Source of the DNA: Bettongia penicillata ogilbyi
Lineage: Eukaryota; Chordata; Mammalia; Diprotodontia; Potoroidae
Direction: 5' to 3'
Length of the DNA stretch: 64,000 bases
Assembly: GCA_023548195.1 (NCBI GenBank)
Contig: JAJHZJ010000220.1
Location: 2,177,279 to 2,241,278 of the forward strand
The position numbers were made by a program, and so were the translations under genes. How positions within the stretch are numbered: the stretch's first letter is position 1; each line of letters opens with the position of its first letter. The notes beneath the pieces were generated by a model that was given only the letters and a program-made list of their open reading frames with translations, was not told the DNA's origin and ran no database searches. This document shows positions 35,366 to 47,214 of this stretch, piece after piece.

Positions 35366-36865
35366 ACCCTTTGCCTTTCCCCTTTTCCTAGTGCTTTTTC
35401 TAACTCCTTTAATAGCACATTCAAAACGTTGATGTTAATTAGACTCTAAATGTAATGACTCTGATATTCTTGATAGTGAGAAGACTATACATATCTTTTC
35501 TATTTTCCTTTATTTGTTGATAAGGTTTCATCCTTAAATGCCCTCTGTTTGACTTTAGATCTTTCACCAAGCTTTAATTTGGTTTTTAGTTTCCAATGCT
35601 GCTCTGTATTTTAAGCCATTACTATTTAATGCTCATAATATTCTGCAATTCTTTATACCATGATGTTATAAACAAGTTTATGGATTAACCAGTGTTGCCT
35701 TATTTTTCCACTCTGTTCAGCAAATAATTCAAATTGTTTAAGGTAAATAAAACTAAAGCGGATTCTAGGATCTTTTCACCTCCTCATTATTTAAACTGCT
35801 TTACTTTAGCTAAACTTCCACATGAAATTATGGAAATTGGTTATGAAACCCTTTTCTCCATTCATAATCCAATTTTCAATACCGGTATCACATTTAAATA
35901 GTTCAGGTCAGTTATTTTAAATTTTAGTTGTGAACATTTTTTTCCATTTTTTTCTTTTAAGTTATACTAATTCTTATATATGCTCTAAAAAAAGTCAATG
36001 ATGCCACAGAGAGAGATGATTTGGAAGTTATTCATGCATTAGTAATGAGTGACAGTTTCCTCATGAAGGAGAACAGATACTTTAATGGTCATTTTAATGA
36101 AATCTGCCCTACTCATTCCAAAGGAACACTGTGATTTAGGCCACATCCACAGTTAGCTCTTTTACTTAACCTGGATCCCTAATCTGCATTTCTTCCTCTA
36201 ATCTTATTCAGGTCATTCTAATTGCAACTTCTCTAATATTTATTACCTCATTGCTTCTTTACTTGACTACACCAAGATTTCAAGATTCATGGTAGACAAT
36301 AGTAAAGGTAATCTTCCAGGTCAATAAAAGAGAGTAGTAAGAGGGGTAAAAATTGACTAAAGAGTTAAAAGGGCAGGATGTCGGGGAAAAGATGAGATTG
36401 ATGGAACAAATGAACAATGTACCCAAGTAATTGCTATAATTCTGTGAATTTTCTCTTCCCAGTTCTTCTTAATATTGCATCTTTAGAATGTTTCTGAAAG
36501 TATATGTGTGTCTATATTGTGCCTTTATTTATGTAGCTAGCATATGACATGATAATTTTATACATAATCTTATATAAAATAAAATGTCAGATCTCCACAT
36601 AGTAATAAACTATACATTGTGGATAAATAGTATATGGGTTAACTTGCTTTTTTTATCTGATGTGGATAATGTGCTTAATTCTATCCTAGCTTCCACACAA
36701 AGGTAGTTCTAGCTTTGTTGGAGCTAAAAAAAGCAAAACAAAACAAAAGCAATGAAATAAAAAACCCACTTACACCAGTATCACCACTACCACAACAACC
36801 AACAAAATGGAAAAAAAACAAACAAAACAACTTATAATAAGAATTTAATGAAATAGAATCACCAA
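35366..36865. other. Unassigned non-coding sequence
   Basis: No gene or named repeat is recognised. A short AAAAC-rich run lies at about 36,725-36,750. Confidence 0.4.
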
Positions 36866-36869
36866 GCTA

Positions 36870-36995
36870 CTTTTGTGAACTTGGACAATTAATTTCAACC
36901 TTCTGAGCCTCAGTTTCTATATCCACAAAACAAGGGGGTTTGACTAAATTATCTCAAAGCCCTTGTTCTATTCTAAAAATTATGACTCTAAAAAT
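36870..36995 (+). repeat. MIR3 SINE
   Basis: 'gtgaacttggacaattaatttcaaccttctgagcctcagtttc' (36,875-36,917) followed by 'caagggggtttgactaaattatctcaaagccc' (36,931-36,962) is MIR3 from core to tail. Confidence 0.7.
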
Positions 36996-38600
36996 TTTAA
37001 AAAAAAGGAATTGCACTTAATCATCCCAGTTTAACTAGTTTATTAGAATTATGGAGTGGCTTTAAATTTCAAAAGAATTTCATGTGAAATGTTGTGGCAA
37101 AAGAATTATATCCATAGACCTGCATATATTAAAATTTTAGTAATCATTATTTAATTGATAATTCACTCCAGATTATCCACTGTTTCTGATCTAGGGCCAA
37201 CGTCTATGTCTGATGACAATGAATAAGATATTCCAAATGATAACAAAATTTTAGAATGAAGGTATAATAATAAATTTTCATTTTATTCTGAATTATGCAG
37301 TAATTCTTCTACAATGTGTTTACTTTTCTACTAGAAAACACATTCAAGTCATGAGACTATTTAAAATGGGTTTAAAGGAAAGGGTTTATCTTTCAGTATT
37401 TGTATTAGGGACAAAAAGGAAAAAGATGTATCCTATTTCTATTCATGAGTATTAACTATTTTTTTAGAAATTTTAAGAAGCGAAAACAAAAGAAACAAGG
37501 AAAAGAATACGTTGTCCTTTGAAAGGGTATTGAAAAAAATAGTAATTTGGCAAAAGCTCTACATATTTTAACAATAGCCTTAAGTATGTTGAGCTACTAC
37601 ATACAGAAGTGACTTACAGGTTATGCAGCTGTGATTTCTTCCTGTTCCCATGCTGAGCAGAAAATGGAAATATATATTGATCAAACTACTGAGCACAGAA
37701 AAGACTGAAAAGCCTTCTGGCTGTGGAAATACTATAGGGAATGCTCAAGGACTCAAAATTCCTTCTCATGTGCCCTTGCTTCAAGTGGTGAAAATTCTTA
37801 AGGTCACAGAACATTCTATGAAGTTAATCTTTCTCTGAGATTTTTTTTAATGGCACAACTTTGGACCAGCAACATCATTTTGGGAATGTATTTTGGTGTC
37901 CATAATAGTATACAAAAAATACAACTACTGTAGAGAAGACCAAGGAGTATCCTCATGGGCAAGAATATTCATGGAATTCATAAAACAAATTAGTAAGCGT
38001 CCATTTTTTTACATTCACATACTCACAAAATCTGTTAAGAATATATTCATTTTTCTCACTCTGGGTTTCATATCATGTGAGTAACGTAAATTTATCAGAT
38101 ACTCCAATAGCATGAAAACAATAAGACCCAACCAAGTCATGTCCAGACTCTAAAACATACTAGGGTGGAATAAGGCAGAGTCCCAGAACAAGCATTATAC
38201 CACAGCTCACATCTGATTAAGTTGCTCTTCTCTAACTCAGTTATTACTAAAACACTGACCTTTTGCAAAAAAAGAAAAAAAGAGTGCTGCTACAACAAAC
38301 GTGTACAGGGACAAACATTCTTCTTAGGCTGTATCCCAGGCACTTAGAGCAGAGGAAGAGACACAAAGACAAGATTACAGCAGGAAAATTCCCACTATGG
38401 AAATAAAGACAAAGCTCTGATCCCTTTCAACCCCCTGCAGTTTCATTTTGGTCTTAATTGATCTGTGAACAATATAGCTAGAGGAACAAATTCAGTCAAT
38501 CCATGTAAATCTACCTTAAATGGAAATAGTCTTCCTCCTTAAATTTCTATTTAAAGCCCTTACATATTCTTACAGTAGATTGGCAATGAAATGCAGCCCA
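36996..38600. other. Unassigned non-coding sequence
   Basis: No gene or named repeat is recognised. Small frames at 37,650-37,838 and 37,893-38,084 (+) show no domain. Confidence 0.4.
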
Positions 38601-38604
38601 GCTA

Positions 38605-38745
38605 TAATGGCTCACCACCTTTATATTGATTGGATGGAAGTTCTTGAAAGTAGGGATAGCTTCATTTTTTGTATTTCCAACACATAGCACAGACCCTGGC
38701 ACATGGTAGGCATGTTCACCAGTTGATTGACTTAACCCAGCCTTA
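38605..38745 (+). repeat. L2 LINE 3' end
   Basis: 'gttcttgaaagtagggatagcttcattttttgtatttcc' (38,640-38,678) followed by 'cacatagcacagaccctggcacatggtaggcatg' (38,681-38,714) is the typical L2 3' UTR terminus. Confidence 0.75.
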
Positions 38746-39145
38746 GTTCTCACCGTAGCTATGATACTGATACTATTAGTAATACTAACACCTTTTAAAC
38801 AAAAGAGTAAAGGGTACAAAGAGGTGATCTTTGCTCTACACAGAAAACTTTACCCCTTGCATACACACCTGGAGGTGGGAAAAATAAGTGGGTGGGCAGC
38901 TGTAACAATTTGCCTCCCAGAGGCTAGATATGGAAGAGGGATTTAGAGTATAGTATTTGTATCAGCCTCCAGGTGGGCTCTCTAAGCCTGAAATAGTAAT
39001 GCAGGTCACACACAGATGATACTCTCAAGATCCCACTGCCTTTTGGGGTGCCTCTTGAATTGACCCATGGTTTAAAAGATAAACATGACAATTATACATT
39101 ATTTAAGAAGCAGTATTCTGTTTCTTAAAGCAGAGCACTGGCTAT
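38746..39145. other. Unassigned non-coding sequence
   Basis: No gene or named repeat is recognised here. Confidence 0.4.
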
Positions 39146-39149
39146 GGAG

Positions 39150-39285
39150 TAGCCTCAGATGATCTTTGACAGGCCATTCAAGTTCCTTAGTACTGAGATT
39201 TCTCATTTATAAAATGAGAGGGTTGGAAAAGATCGCCTTCATGATCATTTTTGCCTTGATACATAGGACTTTAAGATGCTCATTA
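39150..39285 (+). repeat. MIR3 SINE
   Basis: 'tctcatttataaaatgagagggttggaaaagatcgccttc' (39,201-39,240) is the MIR3 tail, and a degraded core precedes it. Confidence 0.6.
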
Positions 39286-39695
39286 TTAGAATGACTCATA
39301 TTCCCTTTTTTTATCGATTCATATCATCTATGCAATATTTCATGACCCAAAGATAAATAAAATTGCATTTTAAATTATAGTTGTTGTATAGAATTTTACA
39401 AATATTACATTAAAACTCCCAAGTGCATTGTCACTATAATAAAACTCAGAAATAGTCTCACCTTTTTCCTGTCCCTCCCTTTCACTTCAGTTTTTGGTCA
39501 AATATTCCTAATTTATCAAAATAATCCTTCCTAAAATGTCAATCCTGTGTTCTACTTTCAAAGTCATTGCCAAAGAGAACAAGAAGTGATCTCACCAAGA
39601 TCCATTCAGCTCTCTGAGTCTCAGTAAGCAGGTCAAGGTCATTAACAGTTTAGAACTCCTCCCAAGGTATAATGCCATTGTGATACCCATAGCAG
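39286..39695. other. Unassigned non-coding sequence
   Basis: No gene or named repeat is recognised. The right part may belong to the LTR-like element that follows. Confidence 0.35.
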
Positions 39696-39699
39696 GCAC

Positions 39700-40145
39700 T
39701 ATGAATATGCATGCATATTTCCAGGGAAAATTCACAAAATATAAATAACTCTCTTCCCTCAAAGGCAAAATCAAAATATTTGTCCAGATATCAGAAAGCC
39801 AATACCATCTTAGTAGCAAAGAAGTTCATATATTCCACAAATCCAGGGAGCACCAACATCCCCAAGCCTTCCCTCCATTAAGCCTCCCCACAAACATTCA
39901 GGTAGACAAAATTTCTCCCTTTCTCATTCATGCTAGCTGCTCTGCCTGAGTTTTCCCTAACTCTCTCCCAACTCTACCTCACTCTCACTTCCTGCTCCAC
40001 TCTTCCTGTTCCACCCATTCAGTAAGCTCCAGCGCTTGCCATGCCATGTGACTCAGGCTTCACCACAGCATCAGCTGGGCCCAAGCTCAAAGTAGGTCAC
40101 ATAGGCCTATTAATGGGCAGGAAAGATCTTTCCAGTTCATCAGCA
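39700..40145 (-). mobile_element. LTR-like repeat, copy 2
   Basis: This copy shares with copy 1 (26,665-27,060) the ordered blocks 'ctccactcttcctgttccacccattcagtaagctcc' (39,995-40,030) and 'ggcctattaatgggcaggaaagatcttt' (40,104-40,131), and a weaker block around the AATAAA region of copy 1. The two are clearly related but strongly diverged, so they are separate old insertions, not the two ends of one provirus. The family is not identified. Confidence 0.45.
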
Positions 40146-40714
40146 TTACAAAAGGGCAGCTACACCATTCCAACACTGTAACACCATTTACCTCTTCTAT
40201 GGCCCAAGCAAGTCACTTGGCGGTTGATCTCAGTCTTTCTAGTCACATCCTGACATGATGCCTAAAGTAGAAGCATCCCTTATTCCTATTTCATAGGACA
40301 AATATCCCCTGAGAAGGCTCACAGAGCATGAATTTTCCTACTGGCATGTCTGATGTGCTTGGCTACTTGCCCTCCTTTCCCTTAATTGATGCACTCTCCT
40401 GGTTTTAAATGCTCCATTCAAAGTGACAGCAACCTTCTGGCACTTTCTTTAATGTTTCCAGTTCTGGTCAATTCTTTCTCATCTCCTTCCATTTCCTGTG
40501 CTTCTCTGGTGCCTTCAAGGTCTAGGAATTTCAAAAACGGGAATCTAAGCTGTTTTAAATAGAATTACATGGGATTATATGTAAGGACATATATTTTACT
40601 TTTTCTTGTCTGATCCTTCATTGACAGTTTTAGAACTCTGGGGAAAAATTCCCCTTTTTGTGGCACAAATGTACATAGAGGTATGAATGAATGCAATTAG
40701 TAGTAAAGTCCAAA
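40146..40714. other. Unassigned non-coding sequence
   Basis: No gene or named repeat is recognised here. Confidence 0.4.
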
Positions 40715-40985
40715 TAATGATAAAAGCTAGAATTTAGAAGGTACCTAATATCTACCAGGCAATGTGCTAAGAATTTTACAAATATTTTCTCATTTTATTC
40801 CTCAAGACTCCCCCAGGAATACTATTATTATCTTTTTTTCTTACAACTGAGGAAGGTAAAGCAAATAAGAGTGAGATGATCTGTCCAAGATTGTAAAATT
40901 AGTAAATGTTGGAGGCTAGATTTGAACTCACATCCTCCTGACTCTAGGCACAGTACTTTATTCTGTGTGCTACCTGCATCAGGTT
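40715..40985 (-). repeat. MIR SINE, antisense
   Basis: The order 'accaggcaatgtgctaagaattttacaaatattttctcatttt', 'actattattatc', 'gatctgtccaagattgtaaaattagtaaatg' and 'gatttgaactcacatcctcctgactctaggcacag' is a full-length reverse complement of a MIR-type SINE. Confidence 0.8.
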
Positions 40986-41965
40986 GTTCTCTAGTCCATT
41001 CCTTATGTATTTCCCATCCTGTGAAACTGAGAATTTGCGTAGCCCTCAAGCAGCTGCTAGAAGTGGAAGTTAGGTTTATAGAGAAGGCATAAATTTGTGA
41101 ATCTCAGCCTCTGGTAGGATTTAAATTCTTCACCTGTCCATGGTGAAAAAGAGAAAGAAAGGGTGTCTGAAACCTCAACTAGGAAGACAAACCTGTAAAT
41201 GGACCAAGGATGAAAACAAACTGTGCTCACACTTAGTTTTCAGAGATGTCAGGTTTTGAGATGCTCAAGGGGAAAGAGTAGAAAGTGGGAGAGAAGGGGG
41301 GAGCAGAATTTTCATTTGCTCAGTGGGAACCCTTTGTGAACTTGCCATGCTCCTTGCTGCGCAGCCTGAAAAGAGGACAAAGCTAACTGAACATTACCTT
41401 GATATTCACCTGCCTGTACAGGAGATCAGGTACCAGGAGAGAAAATACTGATGCAGAGATGACTCTAAAGTAAAATTAACCCATTCTCAGATTTTCAGAA
41501 GCTATCATTTTCAGTAAAATGTATAATATTATTTTCTGAGCATGTTAAATGGTTACTTACTGAGGATTACATTTTGTTCAAGCATAAATTGTGCTCAATT
41601 TTCTTTTCTTTCTGCAGTTACCTCATCAAAATCTTAAATCTTAAAAGTTTCACATTTACCAAATTGGTCCATGCTGCCTCATTTTGGAGAAAATCACACT
41701 TATTGCTCACTTAGCACAAGTTCATGATGTAACAATTTATTGTTTGGTTGATTTGAAAGAACCTCAGTGTTACCAAGTAAATTGAATGAAATGAGCATTT
41801 TCTCTAAACCAATTTCTCAATTGTCAGCAACTCTGGATTATAATGTAAGTAAATGAAGTGAAGTGGTATAAGAAAATTTTAAAGTAGGTTTCATGAAACA
41901 TTTAAAGAAATCTTCATGGAAAGGATTTTTCCCAATGTGCAAAGACCAGGGAATATACTTCTCAT
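40986..41965. other. Unassigned non-coding sequence
   Basis: No gene or named repeat is recognised here. Confidence 0.4.
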
Positions 41966-41969
41966 ATTC

Positions 41970-42140
41970 TCATACTATATATATATATATTCCTAATCAA
42001 TATGCAATAAAGAAACATATATTTATGTATTTTATGTGTCAGTAATATAGATGCACAATGTACCCATAATAAACTTATGCAATACAGAAATGGCTACAAA
42101 TATATCATGCCTATATGTATGTATGTATATGTTGTGTAAT
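41970..42140. repeat. AT-rich sequence with short TA and TATG repeats
   Basis: A (TA)n run lies at about 41,977-41,992 and TATG/TGTA repeats at about 42,113-42,132, in AT-rich DNA. Confidence 0.6.
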
Positions 42141-42169
42141 TATTTGATCATCATCCTTGAAATTTATAG

Positions 42170-42305
42170 TCTTAGAGAATGCAGATTTATTGAGGTGCTG
42201 AAATGTTAAATGATTATCCAAAGGTAAATCAGCCAGTATATGCCAGAAGCAGAACTTAACTTTAGGCCATCTTGATTCCAAGGCCTACTCTCTAGCCGCT
42301 AAAAG
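42170..42305 (-). repeat. MIR-type SINE, antisense
   Basis: 'gattatccaaaggtaaatcagcc', 'aacttaactttaggccatcttgattccaaggcctactctctagccgc' and the region between give the reverse complement of a MIR-type SINE. Confidence 0.5.
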
Positions 42306-42377
42306 AGGGTATCTCATATGTACATTTTATGCACGTACATAATTTAAACATATTTCCATATAGGTATACTATAAACT

Positions 42378-42420
42378 TCTTGTTGTGTTCATGTTTCATT
42401 TTCAAAGAAGACCAATATTA
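42378..42420 (-). mobile_element. RTE-derived SINE 3' end, antisense
   Basis: 'tgttgtgttcatgtttcattttcaaagaagacc' (42,381-42,413) is the reverse complement of the 3' end shared by the RTE-type SINEs at 23,240 and 24,554. Only this terminal piece is present. Confidence 0.55.
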
Positions 42421-42434
42421 ATATACATTTCTAT

Positions 42435-42520
42435 TAAAGATATATATATGCATATATGTATATATACATGTTTTGTATGATATACATGAAAATGTATATA
42501 ATATATAAAATTTATTCTGT
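42435..42520. repeat. TA/TG-rich simple repeat
   Basis: Imperfect TATA, CATA and TGTA units. The minus frame 42,402-42,644 is shaped by this and the purine-rich tract at 42,545-42,600. Confidence 0.65.
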
Positions 42521-42604
42521 GGTAAATACACTTACATGTGTCTATTGAGAGCAGGGAGAGCAAGAATGAGAGGGAGAGAGGAAGAGGGAAAGAGAGGAAT
42601 AAAA

Positions 42605-42990
42605 TTCCAGAGTTGGGAGATATTTCAGAGGCCGTGTAGTTCATGGCATAATTGAGAAGAAATCCCCTCTATAATACATGCAAAAATGATTATCTGCCCT
42701 TTTTAATTTTACTAACTGTAGGGAAGAGAAATCTCATTTCCTTCCAAGATAAACTATTTCATTTTGAGAGCGTTCTGATTATTAGAAAATAAATCTCCTT
42801 ATATCCAGCCCAATTTGGCCACTTCCACCTATCTCTTCCAGTTCTGTTCCTAGGGTCAAATAGAACAAGTCTAATCCCTCTCCCACATAACAGCGTTTCA
42901 GATACTTGAATGTAGCTATCATACCCCAAATAAGACATGGCTTATTCAAGCTAATCATGCCCATTTCCCTCATAATCCGCTTCAGCAGAG
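42605..42990 (-). repeat. CR1/L3 LINE 3' region, antisense
   Basis: The order 'cagagttgggagatatttcagaggccgtgtag' (42,609-42,640), 'gttctgttcctagggtcaaatagaacaagtctaatccctctcccacat' (42,841-42,888) and 'cagatacttgaatgtagctatcatacccc' (42,899-42,927) is the reverse complement of the L3 3' region. The middle part is decayed. Confidence 0.75.
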
Positions 42991-43175
42991 GAGGAGGGGG
43001 TTATCAAATTCTCTATCGGAAAATTTGTGATACAAGAGAAAAAAAGTGAGGTATCACATAATATGTACCCTAGCTTTTGGGTGAACCAATTTCAAACGGG
43101 TCAGAGGAAGGGTAGATAATGATTCCATAGGTCAAAATGATCTAGAGAAATTAATCTAGAGGGATGAGAAGCTCT
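42991..43175. other. Unassigned non-coding sequence
   Basis: No gene or named repeat is recognised here. Confidence 0.35.
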
Positions 43176-44144
43176 TAAAAAAGAAATTATCATGGCATAA
43201 AAAGAGAAAAAGATTAAGAGGAAGAAAAGGAGCTAAAGGGACGGATCTAGGAACATCTGGCCAGATCAGCTGCCCGTGTGGAGGAACAACTGACTTGCTT
43301 TCACATATCTAAACCAGGAAGAATTGGACACTTGTACTAGAATCGATAACAATCAATAAAGCCAAGAAAATCTAAAGGGATTTTTCCTCTTTCCCCCCTA
43401 AACAGCACACAGAACCCAAAAATACACAAAAAAAGGTAGAAGCCCATAGGCAATAATCAAAGGGGCCACTGGCAAAGCCAATTAAAGAGAAACCACAGAA
43501 GCTAAGAGACTTTCAGCTTGACTAGACAAATTTCTACAGAATGTATAATCTCTAGGTTTCTCTGTCTAGAAGCTATAAGCATGGCTATCTTCCCTGAGAA
43601 ATCTTGAAGGAAATCAAAATGTCATGAAGGGATCTGGACAAGAAGCACCAACTTGAGGAGTTTGAGAGCTATGCGGAGCTGTAAAGACCACTGTAATGTA
43701 GCAAATGCTCAGACTAGGACAGCTGAGGTTATAAGATGCCTAGAATCCTGCCTGAAGACTAACCCTGAATCTCAAAGATCCAAAAGGTAGGAAAAAAAAG
43801 ATTCAAAAGGTGCTGATCTCCCTGACATCAGTGCAAGAACCAGGGAAACCAGAGCAAAGCCAAGGAAAATCTATCACCTCACATAAAAACACTTTAGAAA
43901 GTTGAGCCTGTCTTTGGCACAAACTCCTGATTCAGGAAATAAAACTGGAGAGACGTATAAATCAATCAAACAAAGAGGAACACTATTATTCTTGTTGTTT
44001 TGGAGAGCTAGAGCTGCCCCTCAAAAGGAAATAGTAACATGTAAGCAGAAGCTCAAAGAAATATGTGGAATTCTCACAAGAACATATATACCTAAAAGAA
44101 ATGAAGCAAGAAACTTTTTTTTAAAAAAGAAATAAATCTCTAGA

Positions 44145-44745
44145 AGAAATAAATGGACCCCTTGAAAACTAGAATAAGTTAAAGAGAAATCAATGCCTCC
44201 ATGAGACAGCAGAGAATATGAGAATAAAACTAAAAGATTGAGAAAAATAAAAGGAAAATCTAAGGTATCTGACGTAAAACAAAACAAAACAAAACAAAAC
44301 ACCTGATGTGAAAAATAAGTCAAGGAGAAGTAATTTAAGAATCATTAGATACCTTAAAAATGTTTAAAACAAACAAAAAAACCTAGATTCTATATTTCAA
44401 GAAATCACAAAGGAAATCATCTACTAGTTCTATTAGAACCAGAGAGAAAAGAAAGATTAAAAATAACCACAAAATGAAAAGTTCCAGAATACCACAACTG
44501 AAATCTGGAACTCTGAGGTAAAAGGAAAAAAAATAAAGAAACAAAACAAAACGATTGCAAACATTCAGTGAGAAGCAGTTCAAACACCATGGGACCATAC
44601 TGAGTATCTTGTAAGAGAAACAGCTTCTACTCTACATAAAAAGAAATCTGGAGAGTGCAATATCCCAGGGTAAAACGATTGGGACACAGGATTCTAGAGT
44701 TGTAACTCTTACAGCATTAAACTATAAAATGATGAGTTCAAGGTT
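44145..44745 (+). pseudogene. L1 ORF1 relic (coiled coil, RRM, C-terminal domain)
   Basis: The order of ORF1p regions is kept over about 600 bases, but stops and indels occur throughout and no frame is longer than a few dozen codons. ORF1p binds L1 RNA. The C-terminal ITYPAKLS-type motif is expected near 44,700-44,735 and is only vaguely visible. Confidence 0.55.
44276..44301. repeat. (AAAAC)5 simple repeat
   Basis: Five AAAAC units lie inside the L1 ORF1 relic. Confidence 0.9.
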
Positions 44746-44767
44746 AATTATTGAAGCAAACTAAGCC

Positions 44768-44783
44768 AGAGAGAGAGAGAGAG
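44768..44783. repeat. (GA)8 simple repeat
   Basis: A short GA run lies at the right edge of the L1-type element. Confidence 0.85.
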
Positions 44784-44789
44784 AATGAG

Positions 44790-46535
44790 AGATAGGAATG
44801 GATTACAAAGACATCACTGAGAAAAGCAAATATACATAACATAATGTAAGAGGAATAAGAAAAAAAATAGGTTGTGGCAAGAAAATATAATTTCAAAGTT
44901 CATAATTTTAGATGTGGTTAAGTTCCACTGGGTGACAGTCCTAGGTGTGACCATGTCAGTGAATGGTTTAAGTGTGATAAAGAACCAATTCACCAAAATT
45001 CAAGAGGTTATAGAGAGTTGAGTTTATTATAAGGGTCATCACCATCAATACTGAAGTCTTTTAAGGTGCCAGAGGATGAGGTAAGGTACTAAAGACATTG
45101 AATATTTTTGAGAGACTAACAAGGTGATCAGCCCACAACTTCAAAAAAAAAAATGGAGGAAAAAATAGAAACAGATTGAATGAACTTCAAAAGAAAAAAA
45201 TAGAATGATCTGGAGCTAGCAGACGGAATCAAGTATTTCCACTCATAATTGGGTCATCAGCCAGCAACTGTCTGGGATAGTATTTAAATGTGGGTTTTTT
45301 TCACACTAAGGCTAGTATTCTATCCATTACAATAGTTTACCCAATCAAGGTAGATAGTGAAGAAGAGTCATATTCAATAGAGGTTTAAAAGATATGGTAT
45401 TCTCAAGAGAACCCAAGTTTTCCATAAAGCAAGGAGGTAGAAGCAATGTCCTTAACCAAAGTTCAGGGATATAGAGGGGAGCTGCTTGTTACCAATAAAG
45501 AGATGGTTCCAAAGTCATAATGGAATGATCCAGGCAATGAGATGAAGAGAAGTAGTGATTAAAAATGGGCAGAGGATTTTAGAGGATATAGTGCAGGGAT
45601 AAACGGGATTGCATATGAAATACAAGGTGTAGAGTGCTGTGGCATGATTCATCAGCAAATATAAACAGTTTATGTAAAGGACTGCAGCATTAACCCTTCA
45701 CAGAAATTAAGGTAGAATTTTAAAACTTGATGGTTTAAAAGTGTGTGCCCTGTATTCTGGATCTTTACTTATTAGATGGAGGGAAAGGGACCTCAGGTGT
45801 TCATGTGCTTGATGTCTTGTGAGAAGCTTTTTTCTCCCATGAAAAATACTACTACTATATGTAATGCTTAATGTGTAGAGTTTTGGTAACAAATGAAATA
45901 ATGACTACAGAATGCTTAAAGAAACATTTTTATTTCAGCTGTTATTGTTGTTAGCATGGCTACTGCTTCAGGAGTGGCAAGATGGAGGAAAGACACAATT
46001 GCCTATGAAAGGGATGTGCATAATAGAAAGGAAACATGGTAAAGGAAAAGACTTGAGAAGAAGTATGAGAACAGATACGATGTCTGGGAATACTGCTGAA
46101 GGAAAATATGCTTCAGGGATGAAGGGGATAAAGACAGAGTCAGTATGGAACTACACACCTTTCTTCTAGCATTTAGGTATTTGCAATCACTGCTAGTTGT
46201 GCCCTGCAAATCCCTGTCTGAGTTTCAAGTATCCATAGGCCAAAAAGAACTACGTATGCCTGGAGGCTGAATCTCCATGACGAGTGGCCATGTGAGGACT
46301 CTGTTATGTATGTATGCCAGTGGGTGTTCTTGGGCAGTGTATTGATTTTCTTTCTTTTGATTTCTTTAGTATATTCCTTTGAATTCCAGTGATTTCTAGA
46401 AAAGTTTCTGCAGTAATAAAATACAGTTATGCTAAAAGCTTTAATGGTTTTGATACCAGGCATAACTGCAATATGCTGGGTAGAGTCCATGATCTAAATG
46501 TTTGGGGCAAGGCAAATAGATTGGAAACCAAACTT
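44790..46535. other. Unassigned non-coding sequence with a short SINE-like piece
   Basis: No gene is recognised. 'gctagtattctatccattacaatag' near 45,311 resembles an antisense SINE head. The frame 45,912-46,169 (+) begins with a hydrophobic Leu-rich stretch like a signal peptide, but nothing else supports a gene. Confidence 0.4.
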
Positions 46536-46539
46536 AGAT

Positions 46540-46960
46540 GGTGTCAAAATATTGGGAGACACCCTGTTTTCCAGACCTAAGGCCCAGCAAGTAAGCTTTG
46601 CCCTGAGCTTGCCATGACAGCAATCCTTGGTGCTCAACTTCTGGAACTGATGGTGTCAAAGCTGGGGCAAGCATCCACGGACCCAGACATGAAGCTCTGC
46701 TACAAGTGGAATCTTTGTCACTAGCCAACTTTGCCTCATTGTTGCTGTTGTGCTTCCCGACTGTTGCTACATCATAGTGTTTTACTCTTTGTCCAGTGAC
46801 AAGTTTATAAATCAAGTTTCAGTTACATTAAAGCAGTTCCCCCAACCAGAAGCATGGCTCTGGTACATGTGTCCTTGCTTGCAATGTTTCCCTCTCTGAA
46901 ATTAAACTTCCGTTTGAATTCTGACTCTCATTTCTAGTCGATTGTGTTCAGCTCCAGCCA
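46540..46960 (+). mobile_element. LTR-like block (tentative)
   Basis: A TTTATAA box (46,804-46,810) is followed about 95 bases later by ATTAAA (46,901-46,906) and then a 'cttccgtttgaattctgactctc' segment, which is the usual U3-R-U5 layout. No internal genes or second copy are found. Confidence 0.3.
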
Positions 46961-47214
46961 TCCACAGGGTAGAGGCTGGTTTGGTCTGCTTCACAGTGGA
47001 AGATGCCATGTAGTTAGAAATTTCCTCCTAGAGACAGATAGCTAGTGTCAAAATCACAACATATTTTTATGAAACTTTCCCAATGTTCTGCCTTTCTATA
47101 GAATTAGGAAACTTTAATGCTCCCAGTTCTGCTATTAACTCATTGTGAATTATTAGGAATATATTGAAACATCTCAAACCTTTTTATTTTTCTTCATTTT
47201 TTCTTCAATTTTGT

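Larger units (their letters stand above)
43180..44765 (+). mobile_element. L1-type element: 5' UTR and ORF1 only (possibly HAL1-like)
   Basis: The left part (43,180-44,000) has the composition of an L1 5' UTR, but this part is weakly supported. From about 44,145 the text follows L1 ORF1. 'accccttgaaaactagaataag' and 'caatgcctccatgagacagcagagaatatgag' belong to the coiled-coil end. 'ctagattctatatttcaagaaatcac' and 'aaagattaaaaataaccacaaaatgaaaagttccagaatacc' belong to the RRM, and 'aagaaatctggagagtgcaatatccc' belongs to the C-terminal domain. No ORF2 follows. It is either a HAL1-type element, which has ORF1 without ORF2, or a truncated L1. Confidence 0.6.

Noticed and set aside
26665..40145. 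A provirus bounded by the two LTR-like blocks
   Set aside because: The blocks are far too diverged from each other, and the DNA between them is L1, L2, MIR and CR1 material with no gag, pol or env text seen.
45912..46169. Frame beginning with a signal-peptide-like Leu-rich stretch
   Set aside because: Only the first 20 or so residues look special; no domain, no conserved pattern and no promoter or splice context supports it.
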